NCBI GenBank assembly: GCA_037127255.1
Contig: JBANSL010000018.1
Coordinates: 15,845,175 to 15,909,174 of the forward strand
From: Persicaria tinctoria
Taxonomy: Eukaryota > Streptophyta > Magnoliopsida > Caryophyllales > Polygonaceae
Length of the DNA stretch: 64,000 nt
Reading direction: 5' to 3'
Under the pieces are notes generated by a model, which saw only the letters and a list, made by a program, of their open reading frames with translations, did no database searches and was not told where the DNA came from. Both the position numbers and the translations under genes were made by a program. Below, piece by piece: positions 1 to 12,325 of the stretch. How positions within the stretch are numbered: position 1 is the first letter of the stretch; the number at the start of each line of letters is the position of its first letter.

Positions 1-842
1 TTATATAAAAGAATAAAAATAAAAATAAATTAATTGGGTAATAATTAATGTACTTTTTCCCATCAATAGTGTGCTCTGAGGGTGTGTGCCCACGCAAGTC
101 GGATAGCGTGTAGGTCTCGCCATCTAGGATGAATTCATTCTTCCCTTTTAGCAACAACTATATTCCCATGAATTTGTGAAAGTGTTAAAGGAAAACTTTA
201 TGTGCGCATAATATAATTTTTATAGATAAATAAATAATTGATTTGGAGAGGAAAAATAAGAAATAAACCTTTGCGCCTAAGCCATCGGTCATAAGGGTAG
301 CATTGGTGACTTGATAGACAATCTTCAAAGGCGATAACTCTTTATTGATGACGGCCTTTTTGGTGTCAATGTTAATTGGAGATTGTTGGGTTCCAGTTCC
401 GCAAAGTTTGTTAAGAAGCTTATTGAGTCCCCATTTTGTTGTATCTTGATAGTTGAGTGGTTCTTTATAACATGTATTCAAGTTAGTAGCATTCATTAAA
501 GTCAACATCGATTTTACAACGTCTGGTATAATAATAATAATAACAATGATTTTCGATGAGATATGCTATTTAATTTCTTCCAAAAGAGTTTATCCATATT
601 TATAACAATCAATCCGTCTAATAAACATATTCCAATTTAAATTCGTATTATACAATTGAACTCAAATTAATAGAGGTAAACTCTTTAAATAAAATAATTG
701 AAACAAATATTAGATATGGAGAGATAGAAAAAGAAGCATCTTAATGATATATACCAAGCTTAGGTACATCAGCATAAGCGTTTTGGCAGATAAAAGCATT
801 GCCGATGAAGAATAAGCTTATGAAAAATAAAGAATTTGACAT
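1..842 (-). CDS. alpha-carbonic-anhydrase-like gene, copy 1 (5' part; runs off the left edge)
   Basis: Exons 1-3 of a secreted carbonic-anhydrase-like protein: exon 1 755-842, exon 2 269-522, exon 3 54-157. Exons 4-6 lie outside the window. Exon 1 encodes a hydrophobic signal peptide ending near NAYA. Exon 2 has the family motif QQSPINI and a Cys (LCGTG) that in plant members forms a disulfide. Exon 3 has the zinc-site region, but the first ligand is Arg, and the next Trp, present in all other copies, is Gly here (LRGHTPSEH). Introns have GT and AG ends (GTATAT, GTTTAT and GTACAT donors). The start was chosen because it opens the signal peptide and lies about 75 bases from a TATA motif. A 20-kb insertion begins 391 bases upstream of the ATG. 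Whether the missing exons are intact is unknown. Confidence 0.8.
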
Positions 843-1232
843 CTGAAACATTTTTTTCAGTGTTTTTTCCCTTTTTTTTCCCTTTTTTTTCCCAAGCCGA
901 TTCAATTGTAGGTGATATATAGCTAATAAAGGTGCCCTTTATAGTGAATGTCTCCCATATTTGATTCTTATAACCAATTTTCTCTGCCATATGTTTTTCT
1001 TCTTTTTAGGCTTTTTTTTAGATAATATATTTAACATTTTCAAAGCAGTTTGAATATAACCAGATCTTCAACAATTTTGTAGTACTTTTTTTATTTTTAG
1101 GTATTCACTGATTTTAAGGGTTCTTTAAGATTGTTATAAAAATATATAAAGATAAAAATTTGTACAAGGTATGGGATCTACTACTTTAGTTTTAATAACC
1201 ACGAATACTTACAAATGTTAAACGCTTCTCAG
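843..1232 (-). promoter_or_regulatory. proximal promoter of copy 1, cut by a TE insertion
   Basis: The sense strand carries a TATA-like motif at 914-923 (GCTATATATC), 72-81 bases before the ATG, and a second TATAAAG farther up. Both sit at the same distance in copies 3 and 5. The 5' leader is purine-rich on the sense strand. Homology with the other promoters stops at 1232, where LTR element I begins; the rest of the original upstream region continues at 21235. Confidence 0.5.
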
Positions 1233-3723
1233 TGTAACGACCCAGAATTATGATTTTCGGGTTACGTTTCAAGGGATAAAACCCCTTGTTCGAATCTTGC
1301 AATCCAGGTACGGGTCGAGGTTTCAATCTCATTTAAGGTTAGTAGAAAGAGGGATTTCAAACCCTAAAACCTCGAAGGGCCATTGGGTACCCTTAACCTG
1401 TCCTAAGAACGTCGTGGAATCCATTTAAAACGGAAGTAAAGTGGAAGCAAGGTAAAGGTACAAGTGCCACGGCAGAGCCGGGTCAAAACCAAATCATAAG
1501 TGGGTAATTACCATTTTACTAAGTTAGGATATTAGCCAGATTCTTCGATTCGCCAAAAGGGAACCCCGTCATATAGACATCGAGCACTCAAAATCTGCAG
1601 AAAATAATAAAAAAAAAGAATGGGGAAAGGAGTCAGATCGAGCCACTCATGCGGGACCGACAGTCCTCGCTGAGGCCACATAGTATGTGATATACCTAAT
1701 AAAGATGCTCTAATGCAGTACGAAAGTCAAACACACTAGCATGCTCCTAGTTATAATAATGTGTAAAGATACTGTAAAGGGCCCAAGACAATGTCAAGTG
1801 GCATATCCCTCTCCTACCTCTGCACCCCTTCCCGTTAGTGCAGAGCCTGGCCAGCCGGTGCTATAGCATAGCAATTCATCGTGGTGGTGCACGGACCACG
1901 GAATAAACATCATCATAAAGTAACCAATCTTGCCAGATGGTGCTGGGCTATAGTAACAATGACTCGATTCACTCAGGGTACCTGATGAGGCTGGGCTACC
2001 CTATGACCCTAGCAAAGACTCTAGGACTATCACAGATAACGGTCGTTCTGTTTCAACGCATAAAGTAAGCAGATGCTCATTCAATTAGTGCAACCTAAAC
2101 AGGATACTACATGGCATGCTTTTATGCATATGCAACACCTAACATAAAATGCAACAACATGCATGAATGTCCAACCTGAGTAAGCCCCCTAGGGAACTTA
2201 CCTGAAGATGCAGAACAGCAAGATAACACAAGTAAGGGCCCAAATGCAAGTCCAAAGCAATCCAAAAGTAATACACACCTTTCATCAAACCATTTCCATA
2301 AGCTACTGGTCCATCATTCATACACACGAACTCCAAGTTCTCAACATACTCAAACCAATCGATAGTAAAACCATTTTCCAAAACCTTTCCGATATGGTCA
2401 ACATCAAGCAAAATCATTTCATTTCCAATCAAACCCATTGATAAAATCGTACCAACCACATTTCCAAACTTCCTTATCAAAACCAACATTATCAAACCAA
2501 GACAAAGAATCCCGACATTAAACATTTAAACCTTAAAACTAATACCTAAAAATAATGTTATAGAAATAATTCCGGCATTTTGATTTTCCAAACATAAATC
2601 CTTAAAGGATATTTCCAAAAACTAAAAAACCCATTTTTAAATAATTTAATCAAGTAATACTTTAGCTACAAATACAATACCAAAATCAAATCCTCTTTAC
2701 AAATCATTATTATGAAGCAAAGCCAATAAATTATCTCAAAATCCCAAAAATCACATTTTAACATTATATAACAACCTTTTCCAATTAATAATATTTCTAA
2801 AACAACTTAACTATAGATATAATAATAATTTCAGAATAATTTAATAACTATTAATGAAACAATTAAATAATAAATAAATAGGTAAATAAGATGAACAAGG
2901 TCTCACTCAACCCAAACCCAAGGAAAGAGAGAAAAGGCCCACAACCCGGATCCGTATCCGGCCCACCCGGCCCAGAACCACTCTCCCATAAGAGGGGATT
3001 AAAAGAACCGGACATTAAGCCCAAACCGACCGGTTCAGTAAAAGAAAATGAGAAACCGGTTCACCGAACCCTCCTTCCCCAATTCACTAGAATAGAACTG
3101 TTCAATCGGAAACAATGGAAGAAGAACATGAAATTGCTCAGGCGATGGTGGCCCATTTGGCTTCATAACTTAACCACGAGATTGAGCAAAAAATCTGACC
3201 AGGACCCACCCCATATCGAAAAAGCGACGCGAGAAAACAGAGGAAAAAGGAGGACTTACAGCTGCGGCTTCCGAGGGTCCTCTGAGCTTCAATGGCGGCG
3301 CTCCGGTTGTGAGAACTCTAGGGAACGCGGCTCGAGGGCCTAGGAAGGAGTATAGATGAGCGAGAAACAATTTGGAGAGGATTAGAGTCGGAATCGAGTA
3401 CGAAATCGCACACCTTAGGACGGAAATCAGAGAATGGAAAGCGGCTCGCTTTGGGGCGCCGACGGAGGGCGTGGCTCCTACTTCGTCATCTTCAGGCACC
3501 TGGAGAGGGAGGAACTAATGAGGGGTTGTTGATGGTTGTTTCGGCTCGAAGGAAAGCTCCCTCTCGGTTTGTTCACAGCGGCGACGGCTCCTGGTGGCTG
3601 AGCAGGAAAGAAAGAATGGTGGAGGGGGAATGGAAGTCCGGTGGCGATGGTGGACAGAAAAAGGAGGAGAGTGGTGAGCTGGTGACCGGAAAAATCAATA
3701 GGAGGAGGAGGTGGTGTTTTCTT

Positions 3724-4818
3724 TATCAAAGTCCGACTCGGACCGATGACTGGGGGTCGTGTGCATGGGCACACATGCGCTAGAAGCCTAGCACACAAGT
3801 CGATTGAGGTTCCATTCTAAAACCAATTGGCAATAGAAGGAGTAGCCCACCGACTCATATACTAGGGCTTGATATGTTAAACTTTCCGATGTGGGACACT
3901 TTGGTCTCATTCACATCTCTAACACGCCCCCCCGCAAGTCTAACTAGGAATGATCATCTAGTTGAGACTTGGATAGCTGGGTAACCCAGACCAGGATCGA
4001 CACGGGCCGTTAGGCTAACCGCTCTGATACCATATCAAAGTCCGACTCGGACCGATGACTGAGGGGTCGTGTGCATGGGCACACATGCGCTAGAAGCCTA
4101 GCACACAAGTCGAGTGAGGTTCCATTCTAAAACCAATTGGCAATAGAAGGAGTAGCCCACCGACTCATATACTAGGGCTTGATATGTTAAACTTTCCGAT
4201 GTGGGACACTTTGGTCTCATTCACATCTCTAACACGCCCCCCCCCCCCCCCCCCCCCCCCGCAAGTCTAACTAGGAATGATCATCTAGTTGAGACTTGGA
4301 TAACTGGGTAACCCAGACCAGGATCGACACGAGCCGTTAGGCTAACCGCTCTGATACCATATCAAAGTCCGACTCGGACCGATGACTGGGGGTCGTGTGC
4401 ATGGGCACACATGCGCTAGAAGCCTAGCACACAAGTCGAGTGAGGTTCCATTCTAAAACCAATTGGCAATAGAAACAGTAGCCCACCGACTCATATACTA
4501 GGGCTTGATATGTTAAACTTTCCGATGTGGGACACTTTGGTCTCATTCACATCTCTAACATGCCCCCCCTGCGCAAGTCCAACTAGGAATGATCATCTAG
4601 TTGAGACTTGGATAACTGGGTAACCCAGACCAGGATCGACACGGACCGTTAGGCTAACCGCTCTGATACCATATCAAAGCCCGACTCGGACCGATGACTG
4701 GGGGTCGTGTCCATGGGCACACATGCGCTAGAAGCCTAGCACACAAGTCGAGTGAGGTTCCATTCTAAAACCAATTGCCAATAGAAGGAGTAGCCCACCG
4801 ACTCATATACTAGAGCTT
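3724..4818 (-). mobile_element. tandem TRIM retrotransposon array (four LTRs, three internal segments)
   Basis: Four direct copies of an about 200-bp LTR lie at 3724-3924, 4033-4234, 4360-4560 and 4672-4818 (the last truncated). On the minus strand each reads TGTTAGAGATG...CTTTGATA. They are separated by internal segments of only 108-125 bases. Next to each LTR end is TGGTATCAGAGCGG, the methionyl-tRNA primer-binding site usual for TRIM and copia elements, and at the other side a short GGGGGG polypurine tract. The internal segments code for nothing. The second contains a run of more than 20 C at 4238-4260. Confidence 0.8.
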
Positions 4819-5142
4819 GTCTGGCTTCAACAATTGCTGCATGAAATTCGGGCTCCTCTTCGTTCACCACCAAAGTTGCTTTGTGACAACTTGTCTGCTA
4901 CCTTTCTTGCTGCAAATCCGGTGGTTACCTCTCGCACCAAACACATCCGTTTAGACTATTTCTTTGTCAGAGAGAAAGTAGAGGCTGGGGATCTCATCGT
5001 CTGTCACATTCCGGCTACGCAGCAGCACGCCGATATCTCCACCAAACCTCTGACAGACCGGATATTCAGCAAACTACGCTGCAATCTTCATGTCTTTCCC
5101 CGGCCTTCAGATTGCCGGGGGGTATTAGATAAACCCAAATAA
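4819..5142 (+). pseudogene. Ty1/copia RNase H C-terminal fragment
   Basis: A 107-codon open frame ending in TAA matches the end of copia polyproteins. It has the WLQQLLHE helix, CDNLSAT with the RNase H aspartate, the RTKHIRLDYFFVRE block, and HIPATQQHADISTKPL near the end. The rest of pol is missing: the frame is joined directly to the truncated fourth TRIM LTR at about 4818. It is a relic. Confidence 0.85.
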
Positions 5143-5285
5143 TTTGTTAGGATTTGTGGTTATTTTTTTATGATTTGGAGATCATGTAATTATCTCTTGT
5201 GATTCTTTCCTTGAGTAAGTTATATATACTACAATATGTAAATCAATTGACAGCAATACAAACAGAGGAGATTTCACGTTCTATA
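5121..5285 (+). mobile_element. copia polypurine tract and short 3' LTR
   Basis: After the RNase H fragment comes a GCCGGGGGG tract, then at 5145-5285 a sequence opening TGTTAGGATTTG and closing TTCTATA. It abuts ttctt (5286-5290), which also precedes the first TRIM LTR at 3719-3723. The whole block 3724-5285 therefore sits between matching 5-bp direct repeats, although its two ends come from different elements in opposite orientation. Confidence 0.55.
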
Positions 5286-5914
5286 TTCTTGTGGGTTTTC
5301 TCTTAGTGGTTCCCCTGTAGAGGATGGAAACGAGAGAGGGGCAATGAATGCTCTGGTGGGTTTGGAATGAACATGTGAGGGCAATAGACAGCATAGAGAA
5401 ATCAGTGAGAAACCTCCAAGAGGTGAGCTGTATGGAGAAGAAGACAAAAAGGGTAGCAGACAATTTGGTTTGGGCAACAGGGTTCTAACGGGAGAGAGAG
5501 AAACAATCTAAGAATGGTCCCCAACCGAAAGAGAATTCAAAATAGTGGAATGGACTCGAAACCTGCTCGCTCAACCCAAACCCAAGGAAAGAGAGAAAAG
5601 ACCCACAACCCGGATCCGTATCCGGCCCACCCGGCCCAGAACCACTCTCCCATAAGAGGGGATTAAAAGAACCGGACATTAAGCCCAAACCGGCCGGTTC
5701 AGTAAAAGCAAATGAGAAACCGGTTCACCGAACCCTCCTTCCCCAATTCACTAGAATAGAACTGTTCAATCAGAAACAATGGATGAAGAACATGAAATTT
5801 CTCAGGCGATGGTGGCCCATTCGGCCTCAGAACTTATGTAACGGCCCAGAATTATGATTTCCGGGTTACGTTTCAAGGGATAAAACCCCTTGTTCGGATC
5901 TTGCAATCCAGGTA

Positions 5915-8900
5915 CGGGTCGAGGTTTCAAACTCATTTTTAAGGTCAGTAATAAAGAGGGATTTCGAACCCTAAAAGTATCGTAGGGTCGTTGGGTACCC
6001 TTAACCTGTCCTAGGGGCTATGTTGCGAAAATCAATTCAAACGGAAGTAAGGTGGAGACAAAACTAAGATACAAGGTGCCACGACAGAGTCGGGTCAAAA
6101 CCAAATCATAAGTGGGTGATTACCATTTATAAAGAGTTAGTGAATTAGCTAGGTTCTTCGATTCGCCAAAAGGAAACCCCGTCATATAGACATTGAGCAC
6201 TCAGAATCTGCAGAAAATACCTTTAAAAAAAAGAATGGGGAAAGGAGTCAGATCGAGCCACTCATGCGGGACCGGCAGTCCTCGCTGAGGCCACATAGTA
6301 TGTGCTACACCTAATAAAGATGCTCTAATGTAGTACAAAAGTCAAACACACTAGCATGCTCCTAGTTATAATAATGTGTAAAAATAATGTAAAGGACCCA
6401 AGACAATGTCAAGTGGCATATCCCTCTCCTACCTCCACCCCCTTCCGATAGGGCAGAGACTGGCCAGCTCGTGAATGCATTCCATCATAATCGGGTGGCA
6501 CGCATGCCAAACCCGCTCCACAATAAAGCCCGCAGGCATCTCATAATATAAGGAAGTTCATGACTCGATTGACTCAGGGTACTCGATGAGGCTGGGCTAC
6601 CCTATGACCCTAGCAAAGACTCTCTAGGACTATCACAGATAACGACCGTTCTGTTTCAAACGCATAAAGTAAGCAGATGCTCATTCAATTAGTGTAACTT
6701 AAACAGGATACTACATGGCATGCTTTTATGCATATGCAACACCTAACATAAAATGCAACAACAGGCATGAATGTCCAACCTAAGTAAGCCCCCTAGGGAA
6801 CTTACCTGAAGATGCAGAACAGCAAGATAACACAAGCAAGGATCCAAATGCAAATCCAGAGCAATCTAAAAGCAATACACACCTATCATCAAGTCATTTC
6901 CATAAGCTACCAGTCCATCATTCATTATTCATACACACGAACTCTAAGTTCTCAACATGCTCAAAACCAACCGATAATAAAACCGTTTTCCAAAACCTTT
7001 CCGATATGATCAACATCATCCAAAATCATTCTTCCCAAAACTTTCCAACTCTTAAATCTCAATTTTAATCAACTCGGAAAATCAACAATTCCTTTAAAGT
7101 CATACTTAGCCAAATACTGACATTAAACATTTAACCTTAAAACCAATCTCTCAAAATCATATTATAGAAATAATTCCGGCATTTTATTTCAAAACTTTTA
7201 TATAAATAGATTCTGATATTAAATCACCAAAACAATTCTATTTTAATAACCTACATTTATAAACGACCAAACCAAATTACTTTACCATTTCTAAACTCAT
7301 ATCACAAAATTCAAATTCTAAATTCTGTTACATTCAACACAATTTCCTAATATAAATTAATAAATCCAGAATCATACTTTTATAAGATCAGAAATAATAT
7401 AACAACAATTCTAACATACCTACATTAACATAATATAAAACCAAGGCAATATCGATATAACATACAGTGTAACTAACAACAAAACCTTTAATAATACAAG
7501 ATCCCGGGTCGAGGTTTCAAACTCATTTTTAAGGTCAGTAATAAAGAGGGATTTCGAACCCTAAAAGTATCGTAGGGTCGTTGGGTACCCTTAACCTGTC
7601 CTAGGGGCTATGTTGCGAAAATCAATTCAAACGGAAGTAAGGTGGAGACAAAACTAAGATACAAGGTGCCACGACAGAGTCGGGTCAAAACCAAATCATA
7701 AGTGGGTGATTACCATTTATAACGAGTTAGTGAATTAGCTAGGTTCTTCGATTCGCAAAAAGGAAACCCCGTCATATAGACATCGAGCACTCAGAATCTG
7801 CAGAAAATACCTTTAAAAAAAGAACGGGAAAAGGAGTCAGATCGAGCCACTCATGCGGGACCGGCAGTCCTCGCTGAGGCCACATAGTATGTGTTGTACC
7901 TAATAAAGTTGCTCTAATGCAGTACGAAAGTAAAACACACTAGCATGCTCCTAGTTATAATAATGTGTAAAAATACTGTAAAGGACCCAAGACAATGTCA
8001 AGTGGCATATCCCTCTCCTACCTCCACCCCCTTCCGATAGGGCAGAGACTGGCCAGCTCGTGAATGCATTCCATCATAATCGGGTGGCACGCATGCCAAA
8101 CCCGCTCCACAATAAAGCCCGCAGGCATCTCATAATATAAGGAAGTTCATGACTCGATTGACTCAGGGTACTCGATGAGGCTGGGCTACCCTATGACCCT
8201 AGCAAAGACTCTCTAGGACTATCACAGATAACGACCGTTCTGTTTCAAACGCATAAAGTAAGCAGATGCTCATTCAATTAGTGTAACCTAAACAGGATAC
8301 TACATGGCATGCTTTTATGCATATGCAACACCTAACATAAAATGCAACAACAGGCATGAATGTCCAACCTAAGTAAGCCCCCTAGGGAACTTACCTGAAG
8401 ATGCAGAACAGCAAGATAACACAAGCAAGGATCCAAATGCAAATCCAGAGCAATCTAAAAGCAATACACACCTATCATCAAGTCATTTCCATAAGCTACC
8501 AGTCCATCATTCATTATTCATACACACGAACTCTAAGTTCTCAACATGCTCAAAACCAACCGATAATAAAACCGTTTTCCAAAACCTTTCCGATATGATC
8601 AACATCATCCAAAATCATTCTTCCCAAAACTTTCCAACTCTTAAATCTCAATTTTAATCAACTCGGAAAATCAACAATTCCTTTAAAGTCATACTTAGCC
8701 AAATACTGACATTAAACATTTAACCTTAAAACCAATCTCTCAAAATCATATTATAGAAATAATTCCGGCATTTTATTTCAAAACTTTTATATAAATAGAT
8801 TCTGATATTAAATCACCAAAACAATTCTATTTTAATAACCTACATTTATAAACGACCAAACCAAATTACTTTACCATTTCTAAACTCATATCACAAAATT

Positions 8901-9092
8901 CAAATTCTAAATTCTGTTACATTCAACACAATTTCCTAATATAAATTAATAAATCCAGAATCATACTTTTATAAGATCAGAAATAATATAACAACAATTC
9001 TAACATACCTACATTAACATAATATAAAACCAAGGCAATATCGATATAACATACAGTGTAACTAACAACAAAACCTTTAATAATACAAGATC
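5915..9092. repeat. 1.59-kb direct tandem duplication inside solo LTR II
   Basis: 5915-7503 and 7505-9092 are nearly identical over their whole length, with offset 1590 falling to 1589 after one indel in an A-run. The junction reads caagatcccgggtcgagg. The short identical frames at 6812-7009 and 8401-8598 are a by-product of the duplication and not genes. The near identity points to a recent event or to an assembly duplication. Confidence 0.85.
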
Positions 9093-10088
9093 CCTCAGCC
9101 CAAGATGCAACCCGGAAGAAAACACCAGAACCCGCCCCAACGAGAAAGAAAGAAAAGAAAGACCTGGCCCAAACCTTCCCAACCCGGATCAAAAGACCCG
9201 AACCGAAAAGAAATCCAACCCGAAAAGAAATAGGCCCACGACCCGCCACACTTGTCTTCCCCAAAACATAAACTCAGAGCTTTGCACAACTGACGGACGA
9301 AAGCGGAAGCAAAAAAGGAAGATGAAGGCCAGATCTCCGGCGGCCTTTCAACCCCAAACCATCCCCAAATCAACCGGAGCCATATTCCGGCCAATACCCA
9401 CACCGAAAGGATGAAACGCGCACAAAAAGAAGGAGAGAGAAGAAGGAGACTCACAACGCGATGTCAAGGGCAAACTTCGGCTCCGATGGCGATTTTCCGA
9501 CGGCAAGGCTCGAGAGGAGGTCGCTTGAAGGCCTAGGAATGGCGAGAGATGAGTAAAGTTGGATTTTGGTGGGATTGGAATCGAAAACGAAACAGAATTG
9601 TAAATCGACCTCTTGGGGGACGGAGACAGGGAAAGCAGAGGGAAGAGCGCTCGGCCTCGACTCCGGCGGGGCTCCTGGGCGTGCCTGGGGTTTAACGAGG
9701 CTTCTGGAGGCTGGAATGGAGGCTGGGCTGCTACTGGCTCGCTTGTGCTCGGCTCCTCTCGAAACGGAAAACGCAGTATTGCTCGGGGAGGAAGAGAAAA
9801 GGGGCTGAAGGTGACAGAGATGCTCACTGGCAACAAAAAAGAGCAGGACAATGGTGGTGGTGGCTTGGAGTAGGGGATTTGCAGATTGCAGTGAGTGAAA
9901 GAGGGAGAGAGAGGGTGTGCTTTCTGAGATTGTATGAATGAGGAAGTGAGACATTGCAGGCTTATTTCTAAGAGGGTGTGTTTTCTGAGATTGTGTGAAA
10001 GAGCACAGCTTGAGGGTTTGTGGGAGAGAGTGCACTAAAGGACAATATGAAAGCTTGTGAATTGCACATTTTGCAAATCTGGTCCCAA

Positions 10089-12285
10089 TGTTGTTGCAGG
10101 AGGATGGTCAAGTATGAAATAAATATAAAATAAAGTTCAGACTGACTTCCCTGTCTCAGCAAATAAATACAAGACTTCCTCCCGTTGTAGTAGAAGGTTG
10201 TCAGGATCGAATCCACGAGGAAGCACGTCAGCAGTTCTTAGGTAGCAACAGATTCTCACAGACAAGCAGCAGAAAGACAGAAATAAAAGAAGAAAAGACA
10301 AAGCAAAACAGAAACAAAAGCAAAGACAGAAAATAACGAAAGAAAGTAAAGAACAAAAACAAACGAAAGTAAAGAACAAAGCAAGGAAGCAACTTTACTC
10401 GATCTCGACAAGCCTAGTCGAAATCGACAACAGTAAGTCAAAAATCGAAAACAGAAACTAAAAATTGACGACAACAGAAGAAATCTCAACTCGACCTAGA
10501 CAAGACTCTACTCGATGTCGACTAGGCTCTCCTCTGTATCGACAAGAAAGACAGAAACTTTAAATTGCAAATTCGAACACAGAACTCAGATTTTTGACAG
10601 AAATAAATCAATATAATAAAAGACTTCCAAGGCCAGGGTATCAACACCACAACGATAACCATGCAAAGTAACTCATAAAGGCATAAAAGATCATGCTTTC
10701 CATCAAACAACTTTCATTGTTAACAAATAGGCATATAGAGGCTTTCTTATAAACCCTAATTGTTACTAGCCCTTTTCACATAATTAATCCAAGTTGCATT
10801 AAGATCACTTTCGCTTCAATAATACAAACAAGGATCACCTTCAACTCTCGCAAAAGAATCATGCTCATAGGGATAGCGGACAAATTGCATAAAAAGATCT
10901 GACCTTTACTGCATCTCTTCACATGGCCACCGTCGGGCTCACCACAGCCCCAGAAGTGGGTGGACTACTCGCTCTTCATCATCAAGAAAGACATTAAATA
11001 ATAAAAGAAACTAACTTGCATTGAATTAAATAAAGAAAGCTAACAACCCACAAGACAAATCCGTTTTCGCCTTTCCACCTTGCTTGCTACAAACTCTCTC
11101 TCTCTACTCCTACTTACTTCTCTCTGAAATTCTATTCTAAAACTGAGCCCCATGGGCTTTATTTATAGCCTTCTAACCCTTGCTAATCAAGGATAGAATA
11201 TCTATATCTATATCTAAAATTATATCTAAAATGCTTAAGGATAAATAAAAGCGATAAAGAAATTAAATCTAAACATATCTAAATTGTCTCAAGTGGATAA
11301 ATCTTCTCCTTCATGATCTAACTTGATAGAATCTGATAGAATTCGGTCTTCTTCGAGCCCAAGTAATCCCACACCGAGTAGGATTCGTCAAGCCACGTCA
11401 CACAGCTCTGGATTCGTCGTCGATGTCGACCAGGGCCTTGTCGACATCGAGTAGGAGTGTTGTCGACTGGCTCCTTGGGTTCGTCGTCTCGGTTAGCTGG
11501 TGCTCGATGTGGCTCGGACTTGGCTCACGGGTCTCGTCGACCTCGACAAGGGCTCGTCGACATCAAGTTGGGTCTTCCCTTCCGCTTCCGCGAGTCGCCC
11601 CTTCCGCTGGAGCGAGTAGGCTTCTCCATCGGCTTGGTGCATCCCGCTGGCAGCGAGATTTTCCGCGGCAGCGAGCGGCCCGCTGCAGCGAGTGTCGTCT
11701 GGTTATCCTCGTTCTCGTCCTCGGCTTGTCGACTCCGGGTGTGGCGCCCGCTGGCAGCGGGGATTTCCGCGGCAGCGAGAGGCTCGCTGCAGCGAGTCGA
11801 GTCGCTGGCAGCGAGTGCCTCCTTGTCGGCCTCGGCTTGTCGACCAGCTCTTCTTCTCGTCAACTCCAGGCGTGGCGCTGAGGTGTCGTCGATCTCGACT
11901 AGTGGTCCTCGAGATCGAGTAGGGCTCCGGAGCTGGGTTGGTCCGGCTCCTAGTCGACAAGGCCTGTGCTCGGACATGCTCTTCTAGATCGAGTAAGGCC
12001 TACTCGAGATCGACTAGCCTGGGCTCTCAGCTTGATTCGACTGGTTCCACTGCTTATTTGACTTTGGACTTCTGTAGTGGTTTTCCGAGCTTTTCTGACC
12101 TTCCTTAGAGTTGCTGTAAAATGTCTCGAATTCTGCAAATTTAAACAGAAACTGGTGTAGATTCCATAATTTGGCAAATAAACATAAACTACATGGATTC
12201 TGTACTAGCTAACCAAAATGTATGCAAAGTATGCAGAAAACGATATTAAAGTTACTGTAAAATATGGCAAATTCAGCTCACAACA
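10089..12285 (-). repeat. left LTR of element III (3' LTR in sense)
   Basis: TGTTGTTGCAGGAGG...CTCACAACA, 2,197 bp, TG...CA ends. It contains about 40 bases near 10755-10795 absent from the right LTR and lacks a short GCGAGTCGAATCGCTGG repeat present there. 11400-12010 is rich in TCGAnnTCGA palindromes and CGCTGGCAGCGAG repeats. Overlapping open frames in that GC-rich part occur on both strands and are not genes. Confidence 0.85.
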
Positions 12286-12325
12286 AACACCCCATACTTA
12301 AGCTTGCTTGTCCTCAAGCAATACT
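12286..12325 (-). other. polypurine tract of element III
   Basis: On the minus strand TTGCTTGAGGACAAGCAAGC is followed by TTAAGTATGGGGTGTTTG, directly next to the 3' LTR. The same hairpin-plus-tract arrangement occurs at 51790-51822 in a related element on the other strand. It is typical of Athila-like plus-strand priming sites. Confidence 0.7.

Noticed and set aside
185..268. Extension of exon 2 frames past the donor (ending FLFFLSKSI...)
   Set aside because: Reading through a GT donor into the intron; the family alignment ends at GLGAK and resumes in exon 3.
3724..4818. CRISPR-like array (four direct repeats with short spacers)
   Set aside because: Plant nuclear DNA; the repeats are 200-bp LTRs with primer-binding sites and the spacers are homologous to each other.
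9348..10035. 167- and 194-codon minus-strand frames
   Set aside because: Leader-like LTR sequence with frames on both strands; no recognisable domain.
11423..11987. Overlapping 150-176-codon frames in both strands of the element III LTRs (also 18423-19006)
   Set aside because: GC-rich, simple-sequence LTR with TCGA and CGCTGGCAGCGAG repeats; frames open on both strands at once and repeat in both LTRs, with no domain.
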